Notes under the pieces: model-generated
The model's input: only the letters and a program-made list of their open reading frames with translations
The model's database searches: none
What the model was told of the DNA's origin: nothing
From: Rhodospirillales bacterium
Lineage (GTDB): Bacteria > Pseudomonadota > Alphaproteobacteria > Rhodospirillales > Defluviicoccaceae
Length of the DNA: 64,000 nt
Direction of reading: 5' to 3'
Assembly: GCA_007694935.1 (NCBI GenBank)
Contig: REES01000082.1
Span: 36,315 to 100,314, forward strand
Shown: piece after piece, positions 17,232-25,006 of the stretch
Position numbering within the stretch: the first letter of the stretch is position 1
Layout of the letters: each line of letters opens with the position of its first letter
Translations under genes and position numbers: made by a program

Positions 17232-18398
17232 ATGCGCGTTGCCATGTTGTCATCCGAATCCCTGCACTCGATCTCGTCCGGCGGGCTCGGCGTCCACGTG
17301 ACCGAGTTGGCCGCCGGGCTGCAAAGGCGCGGGCACGACATGCACGTCATTACCCGTCGCAAGCACGACCAGAGTCACTACGACTGGATCGACGGTGTGC
17401 ACTATCACCGGGTTGATCACGGCCTCAGTGACAACTTCGTGGAATGCATGGATTACATGTGCAAAGCCATGGCCCATCGCTTCCACGAGGTCACCTCGAT
17501 GGTCGGCAAGTTCGAGCTGCTGCACGCCCATGACTGGCTCAGCGCCAACGCCATGAAGTACTGCATGGACGCCTACGGCACGCCCGGTGTGCTGACCATG
17601 CACTCCACCGAATACGGCCGCGACGGCAACGTGTTCTTCGACGGCTTCGCCGCCTGGATCCGGGATGCCGAGGCCGCCGGCTGCCACAACGCCACCGTGG
17701 TCATCGCCGTCAGCCACTTTCTCGCGGAAGAACTCCGGCGCATCTACCACGTTCCGGACGAGAAGATTCACATCGTCCCCAACGGCGTCAGCTATCACGC
17801 TTTCGACGGCTACATCGACCCGGCCGCGGTGAAAAGCCGCTACGGCGTCGCGCCATTGGTGCCGATGATCTTTTCGCCCGGCCGGATGACCCTCCAGAAG
17901 GGCATGGACATGCTGGTGGAAGCGGTGCCAATGGTGCTCGGCTCCTATCCGGACGCCCGCTTCGTCATCGCGGGTGAGGGGCCGGAACGGGACGCGGTGG
18001 TCCGCCGCGCCCATGAGGTGGGCGCGGCCGGGGCCATCGTGTTCCTGGAAACGGTGCCGCGCTGGCAGTACATCGACCTGATGCGCGCCTGTGACATCGT
18101 TGCCGTGCCCAGCCGCAACGAACCGTTCGGGATCGTCGTGCTGGAGGCCTGGGCGGCCGGCAAGCCGGTGGTGGCGACCCTCGCCGGCGGGCCGCGGGAA
18201 TTCATCTGGCACGACGTCAACGGCTTCCTGGTCAACACCGACCCCGGCGGCCTCGCCCACGGCATCGGCTCGCTGCTGGCCGATCACGATCATTGCCGGG
18301 CGCTGGGCGCCAACGGCCGCCGCGCGGTGGAGGACCGCTTCAACTGGGACAACGTCGCCGCCTATTCCGAGGGCGTCTATCGCATGGCGGTTCGCTAA
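17232..18398 (+). CDS. GT4-family glycosyltransferase
   Basis: A GT-B fold retaining glycosyltransferase of 388 residues. The N-domain begins MRVAMLSSES and has the acceptor-side loop SSGGLGVHV (about 16–24). The C-domain has GRMTLQKGMDMLVEA and the donor-binding E-x7-E in RNEPFGIVVLEAWAAGKP. The Gly-rich start and HAHDW recall glycogen/starch synthases and related GT4 enzymes, so an alpha-glucan or lipid-glycan product is possible. It is cytoplasmic with no membrane helix. It lies 76 bases before an HpnL-like membrane protein in the same direction, suggesting a lipid or surface sugar role. Confidence 0.9.
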   Translation: MRVAMLSSESLHSISSGGLGVHVTELAAGLQRRGHDMHVITRRKHDQSHYDWIDGVHYHRVDHGLSDNFVECMDYMCKAMAHRFHEVTSMVGKFELLHAHDWLSANAMKYCMDAYGTPGVLTMHSTEYGRDGNVFFDGFAAWIRDAEAAGCHNATVVIAVSHFLAEELRRIYHVPDEKIHIVPNGVSYHAFDGYIDPAAVKSRYGVAPLVPMIFSPGRMTLQKGMDMLVEAVPMVLGSYPDARFVIAGEGPERDAVVRRAHEVGAAGAIVFLETVPRWQYIDLMRACDIVAVPSRNEPFGIVVLEAWAAGKPVVATLAGGPREFIWHDVNGFLVNTDPGGLAHGIGSLLADHDHCRALGANGRRAVEDRFNWDNVAAYSEGVYRMAVR

Positions 18399-18474
18399 CA
18401 GCCTGATCGGGTGGCCGGCGGTCCGGCCCGGCCACCCGTTGCTCCCCGCGCCCGATTGGGTGCACTGTCGCGGC

Positions 18475-19473
18475 ATGTGGCGATCCTCCAAGGCCAAGCT
18501 GGCAGTCGCGGCGACATTCCTGCTGGGTCTCGGAGTCGCCATCGCCCTGATCGTCTGGAGCGGTGCCGACGCGGTGCTCACCACCCTCGCCGCCGGCGGC
18601 TGGGGCTTGGTCGGCATCGTTCCCTACTATCTGATCCCCCTGGCCGCCGCGGCGCTGTCGTGGCGGCTGCTGTTTCCGCCCGATGCGGTACCGCATTTTC
18701 GCGTCCTGTTGCAGGCGACCTGGATCGGCCTTGCCATCAACTGGCTGCTGCCGGTGGCGCAGCTCGGCGGCGAGGTGGTGAAGGCCCGGCTGGTGATGGG
18801 CCGGCACAGCCGCACCGCCCCGGCGGTGGCGAGCGTCGTGGTCGACCAGACCCTGCAGATTGCAAGCCAGGTCGTCTACGCCCTGGCCGGGGTGGTCCTC
18901 CTGCTGGTCCTGGTGGCCGGCCAGGGGGCGTTCAGCATGGCCGCGCTCGGGTTCGCCCTGCTTCTCGCGATCGGGCTCTACGCCTTCTACCGCGTTCAGC
19001 GCCTCGGCATGTTCGGCGTGCTTGCCCGGGCGGTGCAGCGCTTTACCCGCAGCGACCAAGCCGGCCGCGCGGCGGAGCGGGCAGACGATCTGGATCGTCG
19101 CGTCACCGAGGTCTACGGCCGCCGGCCGCGCCTGGGCGCGGCCCTGGCCTGGCGGCTGGCCTTCCGCGTCGCGACCGTCGGCGAGATCTGGCTGGCGCTC
19201 TGGCTGATGGGCCATCCCGTCAGCCTTGCCGAAGCGATGATCCTGGACAGTCTGGGCCAGGCGGTGCGCTCGGCCGCGTTCGCCATTCCCGCCGGAATCG
19301 GCGCCCAGGAGGGCGCGTTCGTGGCGATCAGCGTCGCACTGGGCCTGCCCCCCCAGGCCGGCATCGCCGTCGCCCTGGCCCGCCGCTTTCGCGAACTGGC
19401 GGTGGGTGTGCCGGCCCTGGTCGCCTGGCAGGTGACCGAAGCCCGGGCCCTGCGGGGACCGGAACCACGCTGA
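18475..19473 (+). CDS. HpnL-like / lysylphosphatidylglycerol-synthase-type membrane protein
   Basis: An integral inner-membrane protein of 332 residues with about eight helices. It has the family features WIGLAINWLLPVAQLGGEVVKARL near 80–105 and the IPAGIGAQEGAFVAIS segment near 270–285, typical of the LPG-synthase transmembrane/flippase-like superfamily and in particular of hopanoid-associated HpnL. Family members are thought to move or modify lipids; the exact activity is unknown. ATG 18475 is chosen because the longer frame overlaps the GT4 gene. Its stop abuts the stop of the opposing hpnA-like gene with no gap. Confidence 0.8.
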   Translation: MWRSSKAKLAVAATFLLGLGVAIALIVWSGADAVLTTLAAGGWGLVGIVPYYLIPLAAAALSWRLLFPPDAVPHFRVLLQATWIGLAINWLLPVAQLGGEVVKARLVMGRHSRTAPAVASVVVDQTLQIASQVVYALAGVVLLLVLVAGQGAFSMAALGFALLLAIGLYAFYRVQRLGMFGVLARAVQRFTRSDQAGRAAERADDLDRRVTEVYGRRPRLGAALAWRLAFRVATVGEIWLALWLMGHPVSLAEAMILDSLGQAVRSAAFAIPAGIGAQEGAFVAISVALGLPPQAGIAVALARRFRELAVGVPALVAWQVTEARALRGPEPR

Positions 19474-20463
19474 TCATCGGGGCAGGGGCTTCTTGAGCAT
19501 ACCCTCGGCAGCGAGCCACGCCACCGTGTCGGCCAGGGTCTCGTGGAGGGGCCGGAGATCGATGCCGAGGTCGGAGAGCGGACGGGCCAGCTCCGGCGCG
19601 GCCGGGCGGCGGGTCAGCCGCACGCCGCTGAGGGGCGCCGTGGGCGGCTTCCGGGTGATGAAGTCGGCCACCATCTCGGAAACCGCAGCGGCAGCAAGTG
19701 CCACCGGGTACGGCACCTTGAACCGGGGCATGGCGAGGCCGGTCACTTGCCCCAAAGTGGCGAGCACCTCCGACAGCGGCAGCGGCGGGCTTCCCAAAAA
19801 GTACCTTCGGCCCGGTCGTCCGACCTCGGCCGCCCGCAGATGCCCGCTGGCAACATCCCGCACGTCCGCGAGACTCACCGGGAAATCGACGAAGGCCGGG
19901 GTGGTGCCGTTGACGAAGTCGCGGATCATGCGGGTCGGCGGCGTGCACGATCGGTCCCCGGGACCCAGCGGCAGGGTCGGGTTGACGATCACCACCTCCT
20001 GGCCTCGCTTGGCCGCAGCCATGGCGGCCTCCTCGGCCAGAAACTTGGACCGGCAGTAGGGACCCGGCATGTCGTCCAGGGTGGGCAGCGCGACGGTCGA
20101 CCGCTGCCGCAGGGGGTAGAACAGGATCGCGCCGGTGGAGGTATGCACCACCCGCTTCACGCCCGCCTCGGCCGCGGCCGCCAGCACCACCTCGGTGCCG
20201 TGATGGTTGACGGCCTCGTAATCCGCCTTGTTGGGGATCCAAAGGCTCGGAATGCCGGCAACATGGAAGACCCGCTCCACCCCCGCCATGGCGCGCCGCA
20301 CCGTATCCCGATCGGTGACCGACCCGGTGACGGTCTCGACCCGGTCCGGAAGGCCTTCGAATGGCGCAATGTCCAGCACCCGGACACGCCGACCCTCCCG
20401 GACCAGCGCGGCAACCACATGCCCGCCGATGAAGCCGCCGCCACCGGTGACCAGATCGGTCAC
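19474..20463 (-). CDS. hpnA: HpnA-like NAD-dependent sugar epimerase/dehydratase
   Basis: An extended short-chain dehydrogenase of 329 residues. The Rossmann motif is TGGGGFIGG (about 6–14). The catalytic region has HTSTGAI and Y-x3-K in GPYCRSKF, with a Cys where many members have other residues. The sequence resembles hopanoid-associated HpnA enzymes and NAD-dependent epimerases; in hopanoid clusters HpnA acts on side-chain sugars. The upstream gene overlaps it by four bases (ATGA), so both are coupled. No squalene-hopene cyclase is in the window, so the hopanoid link is inferred from HpnA and HpnL together. Confidence 0.8.
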   Translation of the reverse strand: MTDLVTGGGGFIGGHVVAALVREGRRVRVLDIAPFEGLPDRVETVTGSVTDRDTVRRAMAGVERVFHVAGIPSLWIPNKADYEAVNHHGTEVVLAAAAEAGVKRVVHTSTGAILFYPLRQRSTVALPTLDDMPGPYCRSKFLAEEAAMAAAKRGQEVVIVNPTLPLGPGDRSCTPPTRMIRDFVNGTTPAFVDFPVSLADVRDVASGHLRAAEVGRPGRRYFLGSPPLPLSEVLATLGQVTGLAMPRFKVPYPVALAAAAVSEMVADFITRKPPTAPLSGVRLTRRPAAPELARPLSDLGIDLRPLHETLADTVAWLAAEGMLKKPLPR

Positions 20464-21656
20464 GGCCGTCGCGCCGAGGCTTGGGCCTCCGCCTCCCCGG
20501 CGGCATAGCGGCAGACGGCGAGCCCGGTATCGGTCACCGAGCCCATGATCAGCCGGTCGTCGTAGACGGCGGCCACGGTTGCCGCGGACAACAGCGGTGG
20601 CTGTTCCCGCGAGCGGTAGATCTGCTGCACCGAACCGTCGCGAGGATCAACCCGGACGACGTGGCTCGGGGCGATGGCGCCGGGCCACCAGCGATAGCGA
20701 TAGAGGGCGAGGCGGAACAGGGACGGATGGGACGCGGCGAGAAGCCCGCCGGCACCATCCCACATCAGGTTGTCAGGCCCGGTGCCGAGCCGGAACACCG
20801 CATCCGGGGCTTCCGCGGGCGCTTCCTGCAGACGGTCGCGGCGAAATACCAGGATGGCGTTGGCCCGGGTGGCGGCGACGTAGAGGTGCTCATCATTCAC
20901 GGCCAGGCCGTTGGCGAATCGGATGCCTTCCGCCACGGTGGTGATGCGTGGGCCGTCCTCACCGCCCTCCAGGACAACCCGCACCACGGAAGCCCGGTCC
21001 AGTCCCGCCACCAGTTCCAGCCATCTGCCCCGGGCCGAACAGGCCCCGGTATCGTTGCTGACATAGAAGCGGTCGGATGCGACGCCGACGATGCCGTTGG
21101 CCTGACACACCAAAGGCCCCTCGACGGTGAGTCGGTGGTGCAATGCCGTGCCGTGGACATCGAACACCTCGATCGAAGGGTCCATCACCCACCGGGGGCG
21201 CCGGCCATCGCCGCCGTCGCGCACATAGCGCCGGTTGACGACGAACAGGGTGCGGCGGCCATCGTCGCCGACAAACAGGTCGATCCCGTGGGGATGAAAT
21301 GGCCGATCCGCCTTGAACGCCCGGGCGGCATCGACCACCGTCGCCTGCCCGCCGGTGAGGGACGACGCGTCCAGCGCCAGCCAGTAGAGGCCACCTTCCG
21401 GCAGATCATCCGCCCCGGTCCTGGCCGCAGCCTCAACCTGCCAGCGGTCCTGCGCCGGCAGCCAGGCGATCCCGGCCTCGCGATCCACGGCCAGATCCTG
21501 GACCCCGGCGATCGGCCGGCCCGTGACGGAATCGGTCAGCAGCAGACGGCGACAATCCGAGGCGAGTTCTGTCTCGGCAGCACCGTGATCGCCGCAGCCG
21601 GCGAGCATCATTGCCCCGGCCATGGCGATCGCCGCCCATGCATGCCGTCCCGGCAC
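20460..21656 (-). CDS. Lipoprotein with SMP-30/paraoxonase-like beta-propeller
   Basis: A 398-residue outer-envelope lipoprotein. The signal ends in the lipobox LAGC (Cys21). The body looks like a six-bladed propeller: FHPHGIDLFVGDDG, CQANGIVGVASDRFYVSND, RFANGLAVNDEHLYVAAT and GPDNLMWDGAGGLL carry the spaced Asn/Asp residues that bind calcium in paraoxonases and SMP-30. These enzymes hydrolyse lactones or esters. Its stop overlaps the hpnA-like start, and the sulfotransferase ends seven bases upstream of its start, so the three form one unit. The substrate is unknown. Confidence 0.78.
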   Translation of the reverse strand: MPGRHAWAAIAMAGAMMLAGCGDHGAAETELASDCRRLLLTDSVTGRPIAGVQDLAVDREAGIAWLPAQDRWQVEAAARTGADDLPEGGLYWLALDASSLTGGQATVVDAARAFKADRPFHPHGIDLFVGDDGRRTLFVVNRRYVRDGGDGRRPRWVMDPSIEVFDVHGTALHHRLTVEGPLVCQANGIVGVASDRFYVSNDTGACSARGRWLELVAGLDRASVVRVVLEGGEDGPRITTVAEGIRFANGLAVNDEHLYVAATRANAILVFRRDRLQEAPAEAPDAVFRLGTGPDNLMWDGAGGLLAASHPSLFRLALYRYRWWPGAIAPSHVVRVDPRDGSVQQIYRSREQPPLLSAATVAAVYDDRLIMGSVTDTGLAVCRYAAGEAEAQASARRP

Positions 21657-21662
21657 GGGCCT

Positions 21663-22763
21663 TCAGGCCGGAGCAAGGGCGACGTCGGGCCGGCCGTAGC
21701 CCCAACGCTCCAGGAATGCCCCCCAGCGGCCCTCGACCTTGGCCAACATGTCATCGGTATAGGCGAACCGGTTTTTGCGATAGCCGGCGATCCCGGCCAG
21801 GTAGCGCTCGTACTCGGGACGAACGGCCGCGAACGCGCCGAGGTCGAGCGAGCCGTAGACCCGGGCAAGCTCGGCGATCGGATCACGCTCGAGGTCCTCG
21901 TAGCGGATCTCGACGAACACGTCTTCAGGCAGGCCGTCACTGTCGGCGATCACGGCCTGCATCATCCGGTCGTAGGTCGCCAGGATGAGTTCGTCGATCG
22001 CGAGGCCGTCATAGTCCTGCAAGGCGAACTGCTCCAGCAGTTTTTCGAAGAAATTCTGCATGGACCGAAAAACTTCGTAGGGGTTGCGATAGACGTGGAT
22101 GAATCGCGCATCCGGAAAGATTTGCCGGATCATGGCGATCCGGGCCGTATAGACCGGGTTCTTGATCACCAGGCGACGTTGATCCTGGTCGAGCCAGACC
22201 TTATGCAGGAAATAAACGAATGCCCGCTGCCACGCGGCGATCTCCTCGGCGGAACATCCGTCAAGAAATACCCCGCGATTGAAGTTGCGCCCGAAATTAC
22301 GAGGAAAGTACAACCCATGATAAAACGACAGCGGCGTCATGTTGGCCAGCGCCACCTCGTCTTCCTGCGGCGAATCCGGCTTGACCGGAATGGAATCGAT
22401 GTATCGGTCGCGCGGCAACGCCCGCTCCAGCATCGGCCGGCATAGCGCGACCAGTCCCAGCAGATCCCAGGGCAGTCCGGCCGCCAGTGGCGAGACATAG
22501 CCGAAGCCGCCTTTGCTAAGGATATTGTAGAGATGGGTGGTGCCGCTCCGCCAGTGGCCGACGACGAACACCGGCGCCGGCATCGGCCCGGCCCGGCGCA
22601 GCCGGCGCGCCACCACGACCTTTTCCGCCGCCGACAGCGGCCAGCGTCCCAGCGCGGCGGCCACGGCGGTCGCGGCTTGCGGCATACGCCGGGGCGATAC
22701 CCCGCCATTCTCCCAAATCACCCGGACCAAGGTGGCGAGGTTGCTGCCGCTGAGGGGGTGCAT
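21663..22763 (-). CDS. PAPS-dependent sulfotransferase family protein
   Basis: It would move a sulfuryl group from PAPS to a hydroxyl or amine. The 366 residues contain the 5'-phosphosulfate loop VVGHWRSGTTHLYNIL (67–82) and the 3'-phosphate strand FIHVYRNPYEVFRS; the rest is helical with a Sulfotransfer_3-like profile. I start at ATG 22763; a TTG at 22823 would add 20 residues. As first gene of the sulfotransferase–lipoprotein–hpnA unit, it suggests sulfation of a lipid or surface glycan. The central part is somewhat richer in A/T than neighbouring genes. Confidence 0.85.
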   Translation of the reverse strand: MHPLSGSNLATLVRVIWENGGVSPRRMPQAATAVAAALGRWPLSAAEKVVVARRLRRAGPMPAPVFVVGHWRSGTTHLYNILSKGGFGYVSPLAAGLPWDLLGLVALCRPMLERALPRDRYIDSIPVKPDSPQEDEVALANMTPLSFYHGLYFPRNFGRNFNRGVFLDGCSAEEIAAWQRAFVYFLHKVWLDQDQRRLVIKNPVYTARIAMIRQIFPDARFIHVYRNPYEVFRSMQNFFEKLLEQFALQDYDGLAIDELILATYDRMMQAVIADSDGLPEDVFVEIRYEDLERDPIAELARVYGSLDLGAFAAVRPEYERYLAGIAGYRKNRFAYTDDMLAKVEGRWGAFLERWGYGRPDVALAPA

Positions 22764-22969
22764 GGCGTCGTTCCGTCTGGTCCCGCGTTGCTTCTGTGAC
22801 GTTGGTACGCCGCCTTCCCGCAACCTCTCCTAACCCGCCGGGAGCGGCTTTGTCACGCACGAACCCGACACCGGCCGCACCAAGCACCACCCGGCGCCGG
22901 GTTCGCCGCGCCTGCCCAAGCAGCCTGCCACGATCCCGCCTCGCCGGTTCCGTTTGCACGCCCCGAGCC

Positions 22970-22993
22970 GTTCTGATATAAACAATCCAGAAC
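22970..22993. promoter_or_regulatory. Inverted repeat upstream of the hemerythrin gene
   Basis: GTTCTG (22970–22975) and CAGAAC (22988–22993) flank an AT-rich 12-base centre, followed by TTTTATCC, which could be a -10 region, about 35 bases before the ATG. It may be an operator for the downstream gene. The regulator is unknown. Confidence 0.4.
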
Positions 22994-23033
22994 ATTTTAT
23001 CCGATACACCTCAACCGGGTAGATTTTTGATTG

Positions 23034-23486
23034 ATGAAACTCTCGATTGACGATTACCCCTTCGGTTCAAGGCAATCAGATGTGCCAATCTTCGGGGTTC
23101 GGGAAATCGATGCAGATCATCTCGACCTTCAGAATCATTATCGTGCACTCCTCCGTGCCCTTCGCGATGGCAAGGGCGTGACCGCGTTCGGTCTCAGCTT
23201 TTACAGCTTTCTACGCCGACTGCGTCAGCATTTTGAGAGCGAAGAAGTACTCATGAAACGAATCAACTTTCCGGATCGAAAAGCGCACAAGGCAGAGCAT
23301 GACAAGCTGATGGCCGACGCTGAAGATTTCTTGTCAAGCGTCCTGAGCCGATTCGAGAAGTATGACTGCTCCGCGGTAGCCAAGTATTTTGGCTACTGGT
23401 TGCTCGACCATGTTGATCATTATGACCGTGCCCTTGCTCTGTCTTTGCAGCAGGCCGAGCATGAGGAGCGTGCCGCCGTCGTATGA
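23034..23486 (+). CDS. Bacteriohemerythrin
   Basis: A 150-residue four-helix protein that binds O2 (or NO) at a di-iron centre. All seven ligands of the classical protein can be placed: H29, H66, E70, H85, H89, H126 and D131, with the right spacings (H-x3-E, H-x3-H, H-x4-D). It has no signal, membrane helix or extra domain. Its base composition is clearly lower in GC than both neighbours and it uses many A/T-ending codons, which suggests it arrived by transfer. ATG 23034 is preferred over the TTG three bases upstream. Confidence 0.93.
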   Translation: MKLSIDDYPFGSRQSDVPIFGVREIDADHLDLQNHYRALLRALRDGKGVTAFGLSFYSFLRRLRQHFESEEVLMKRINFPDRKAHKAEHDKLMADAEDFLSSVLSRFEKYDCSAVAKYFGYWLLDHVDHYDRALALSLQQAEHEERAAVV

Positions 23487-23549
23487 CGGCAGCGGTCGCA
23501 ATCCACTTTCCCTCTCCGCATCGCCGGGACGATCGCCTATACTCCCGTG

Positions 23550-24275
23550 ATGCTGATGCGTCGGGAGTGCCAATCGGGAACGGAGAGCGCTCGAATACCG
23601 GGTGAGATCGGTATCGAGGTGGTCTTCGATCCGGCATGTCCCTGGTGTTACATCGGCAAGCGGCGGCTGGAGCACGCCCTGGCCGAGCGTCCCGGGCTGT
23701 CGTGTCGGATCGGCTGGTGGCCGTTCCTCCTGCATCCGGAACTGCCGCCCGATGGGGTCGAGCGGCGGACCTACCTCAATCGCCGATTTGGCACGGACGC
23801 CCGGGTCCGCCGGGTGTTCCGCGCCATCACCGATGCCGGCCAATCCACGCGCATCGATTTCGCCTTCGATCGGATCGGCCGAACACCCAATTCCCTGGAC
23901 GCCCATCGTCTCGCGCGCTTTGCAGGGTCCCAAGGCCGCACTGCCGCGACGGTGGAGGCGTTGTTCCATGGCCACTTCGAGGAAGGTCGGAACATCGGCG
24001 ATCGCGATGTGCTCGTCGGCATCGGCGCCGCCATCGGTCTCGATCCCGCCGCGGTCACCGCCCACCTCGACAGCAATGCCGACGTCGCCGCCATCTACCG
24101 CGAACACGTGCGAGCGCAGCGATTCGGGATCGCCGGCGTTCCTGCCTTCGTGTTCAACGGCACGCTGGTGATCTCCGGCGCTCAGGAGCCGCGGGTGCTG
24201 GTACGCATGCTCGATGTCGCACGGGAATACGCACTCGCCGCGGCCGATACCGCCCGCGCGCTGTCCGACCGTTAG
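23550..24275 (+). CDS. DsbA-family oxidoreductase, FrnE/HCCA-isomerase-like
   Basis: A thioredoxin-fold protein of 241 residues with an inserted helical domain. The active-site motif CPWCYIG is at 30–36, VPAFVFNG with the conserved cis-Pro is near 203–210, and the helical insert PNSLDAHRLARFA is typical of FrnE and 2-hydroxychromene-2-carboxylate isomerase relatives. There is no signal peptide, so it is cytoplasmic. The exact start is unclear among GTG 23547, ATG 23550 and ATG 23556. It converges on a lipoprotein gene with a 4-base overlap of the ends. Confidence 0.88.
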   Translation: MLMRRECQSGTESARIPGEIGIEVVFDPACPWCYIGKRRLEHALAERPGLSCRIGWWPFLLHPELPPDGVERRTYLNRRFGTDARVRRVFRAITDAGQSTRIDFAFDRIGRTPNSLDAHRLARFAGSQGRTAATVEALFHGHFEEGRNIGDRDVLVGIGAAIGLDPAAVTAHLDSNADVAAIYREHVRAQRFGIAGVPAFVFNGTLVISGAQEPRVLVRMLDVAREYALAAADTARALSDR

Positions 24276-25006
24276 CGCCCAATCAGCCCGTCCTCGGTGA
24301 CGGTGAGATTGAACGTGGAGTGGCGCTGGCGGACGTTCGGGTCAGCCTCCCCGAAGATGTCGAAGAGGGACAGGTGCCGGGGCGGATTCACCGGGATGCC
24401 GGTCGGATCCCAGCCCAGCAGCAACTCGGGAAAGCGCGCCCGGTCGAATCGCGCCGACGGCCAGCGATAGGCATTGAAGGCGATCTCGCCATCGATGCAG
24501 GCGGTCCCGATCCAGAAGAAATCCTCCGAGGTCAGCCGAAGCCGCCGCGGCGGCGGCTCAAAGAATGCACCGGCCGCCAGGGCGTTGCGCAGGCTTTCGA
24601 TGTCGTTGGGCGAGAGCGTGGTGTCGACGATGGTGCCCCGCCAGGGTGCGAAGACATCCGCCGGACGAGCGAGGAAGACCCGCCCGAGATGAGGCGGGCC
24701 GATCACGCGGCTGGTCAGGGTGAAGTCGCGCCCGTCGGCGCTGGGCACGATGTCATACGTGCGCACATGCTGGACAAAGACAGCGTTGTAGACGAAGCGG
24801 TAGCGATCCGGCGCGCCGGGGATGCACGCGGCCCGGATGTCGTCCCCGTTCAGGTAGCTGAACCAGGTGAACTTGCGGACGACCGGGTTGGTGTCGATCC
24901 CGGTTGCGGTACAGGCGGTTATCAGCAGGGATGCCACCATGGCCAACACCGCCCGACCGACCGGGCTGCGCAGCTTTCGACTGGCATGACCGCGCTGTTC
25001 CATCAT
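24272..25006 (-). CDS. Hypothetical lipoprotein
   Basis: A 244-residue protein with an N-terminal signal and lipobox LLITAC (Cys32), so anchored in the envelope. The mature part has an Arg/Pro-rich stretch FFEPPPRRLRL and several aromatic beta-strands, but I recognise no domain. Its ATG overlaps the mfd stop (ATGA), making it translationally coupled to mfd, an unexpected partner. No function is proposed. Confidence 0.72.
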   Translation of the reverse strand: MMEQRGHASRKLRSPVGRAVLAMVASLLITACTATGIDTNPVVRKFTWFSYLNGDDIRAACIPGAPDRYRFVYNAVFVQHVRTYDIVPSADGRDFTLTSRVIGPPHLGRVFLARPADVFAPWRGTIVDTTLSPNDIESLRNALAAGAFFEPPPRRLRLTSEDFFWIGTACIDGEIAFNAYRWPSARFDRARFPELLLGWDPTGIPVNPPRHLSLFDIFGEADPNVRQRHSTFNLTVTEDGLIGR

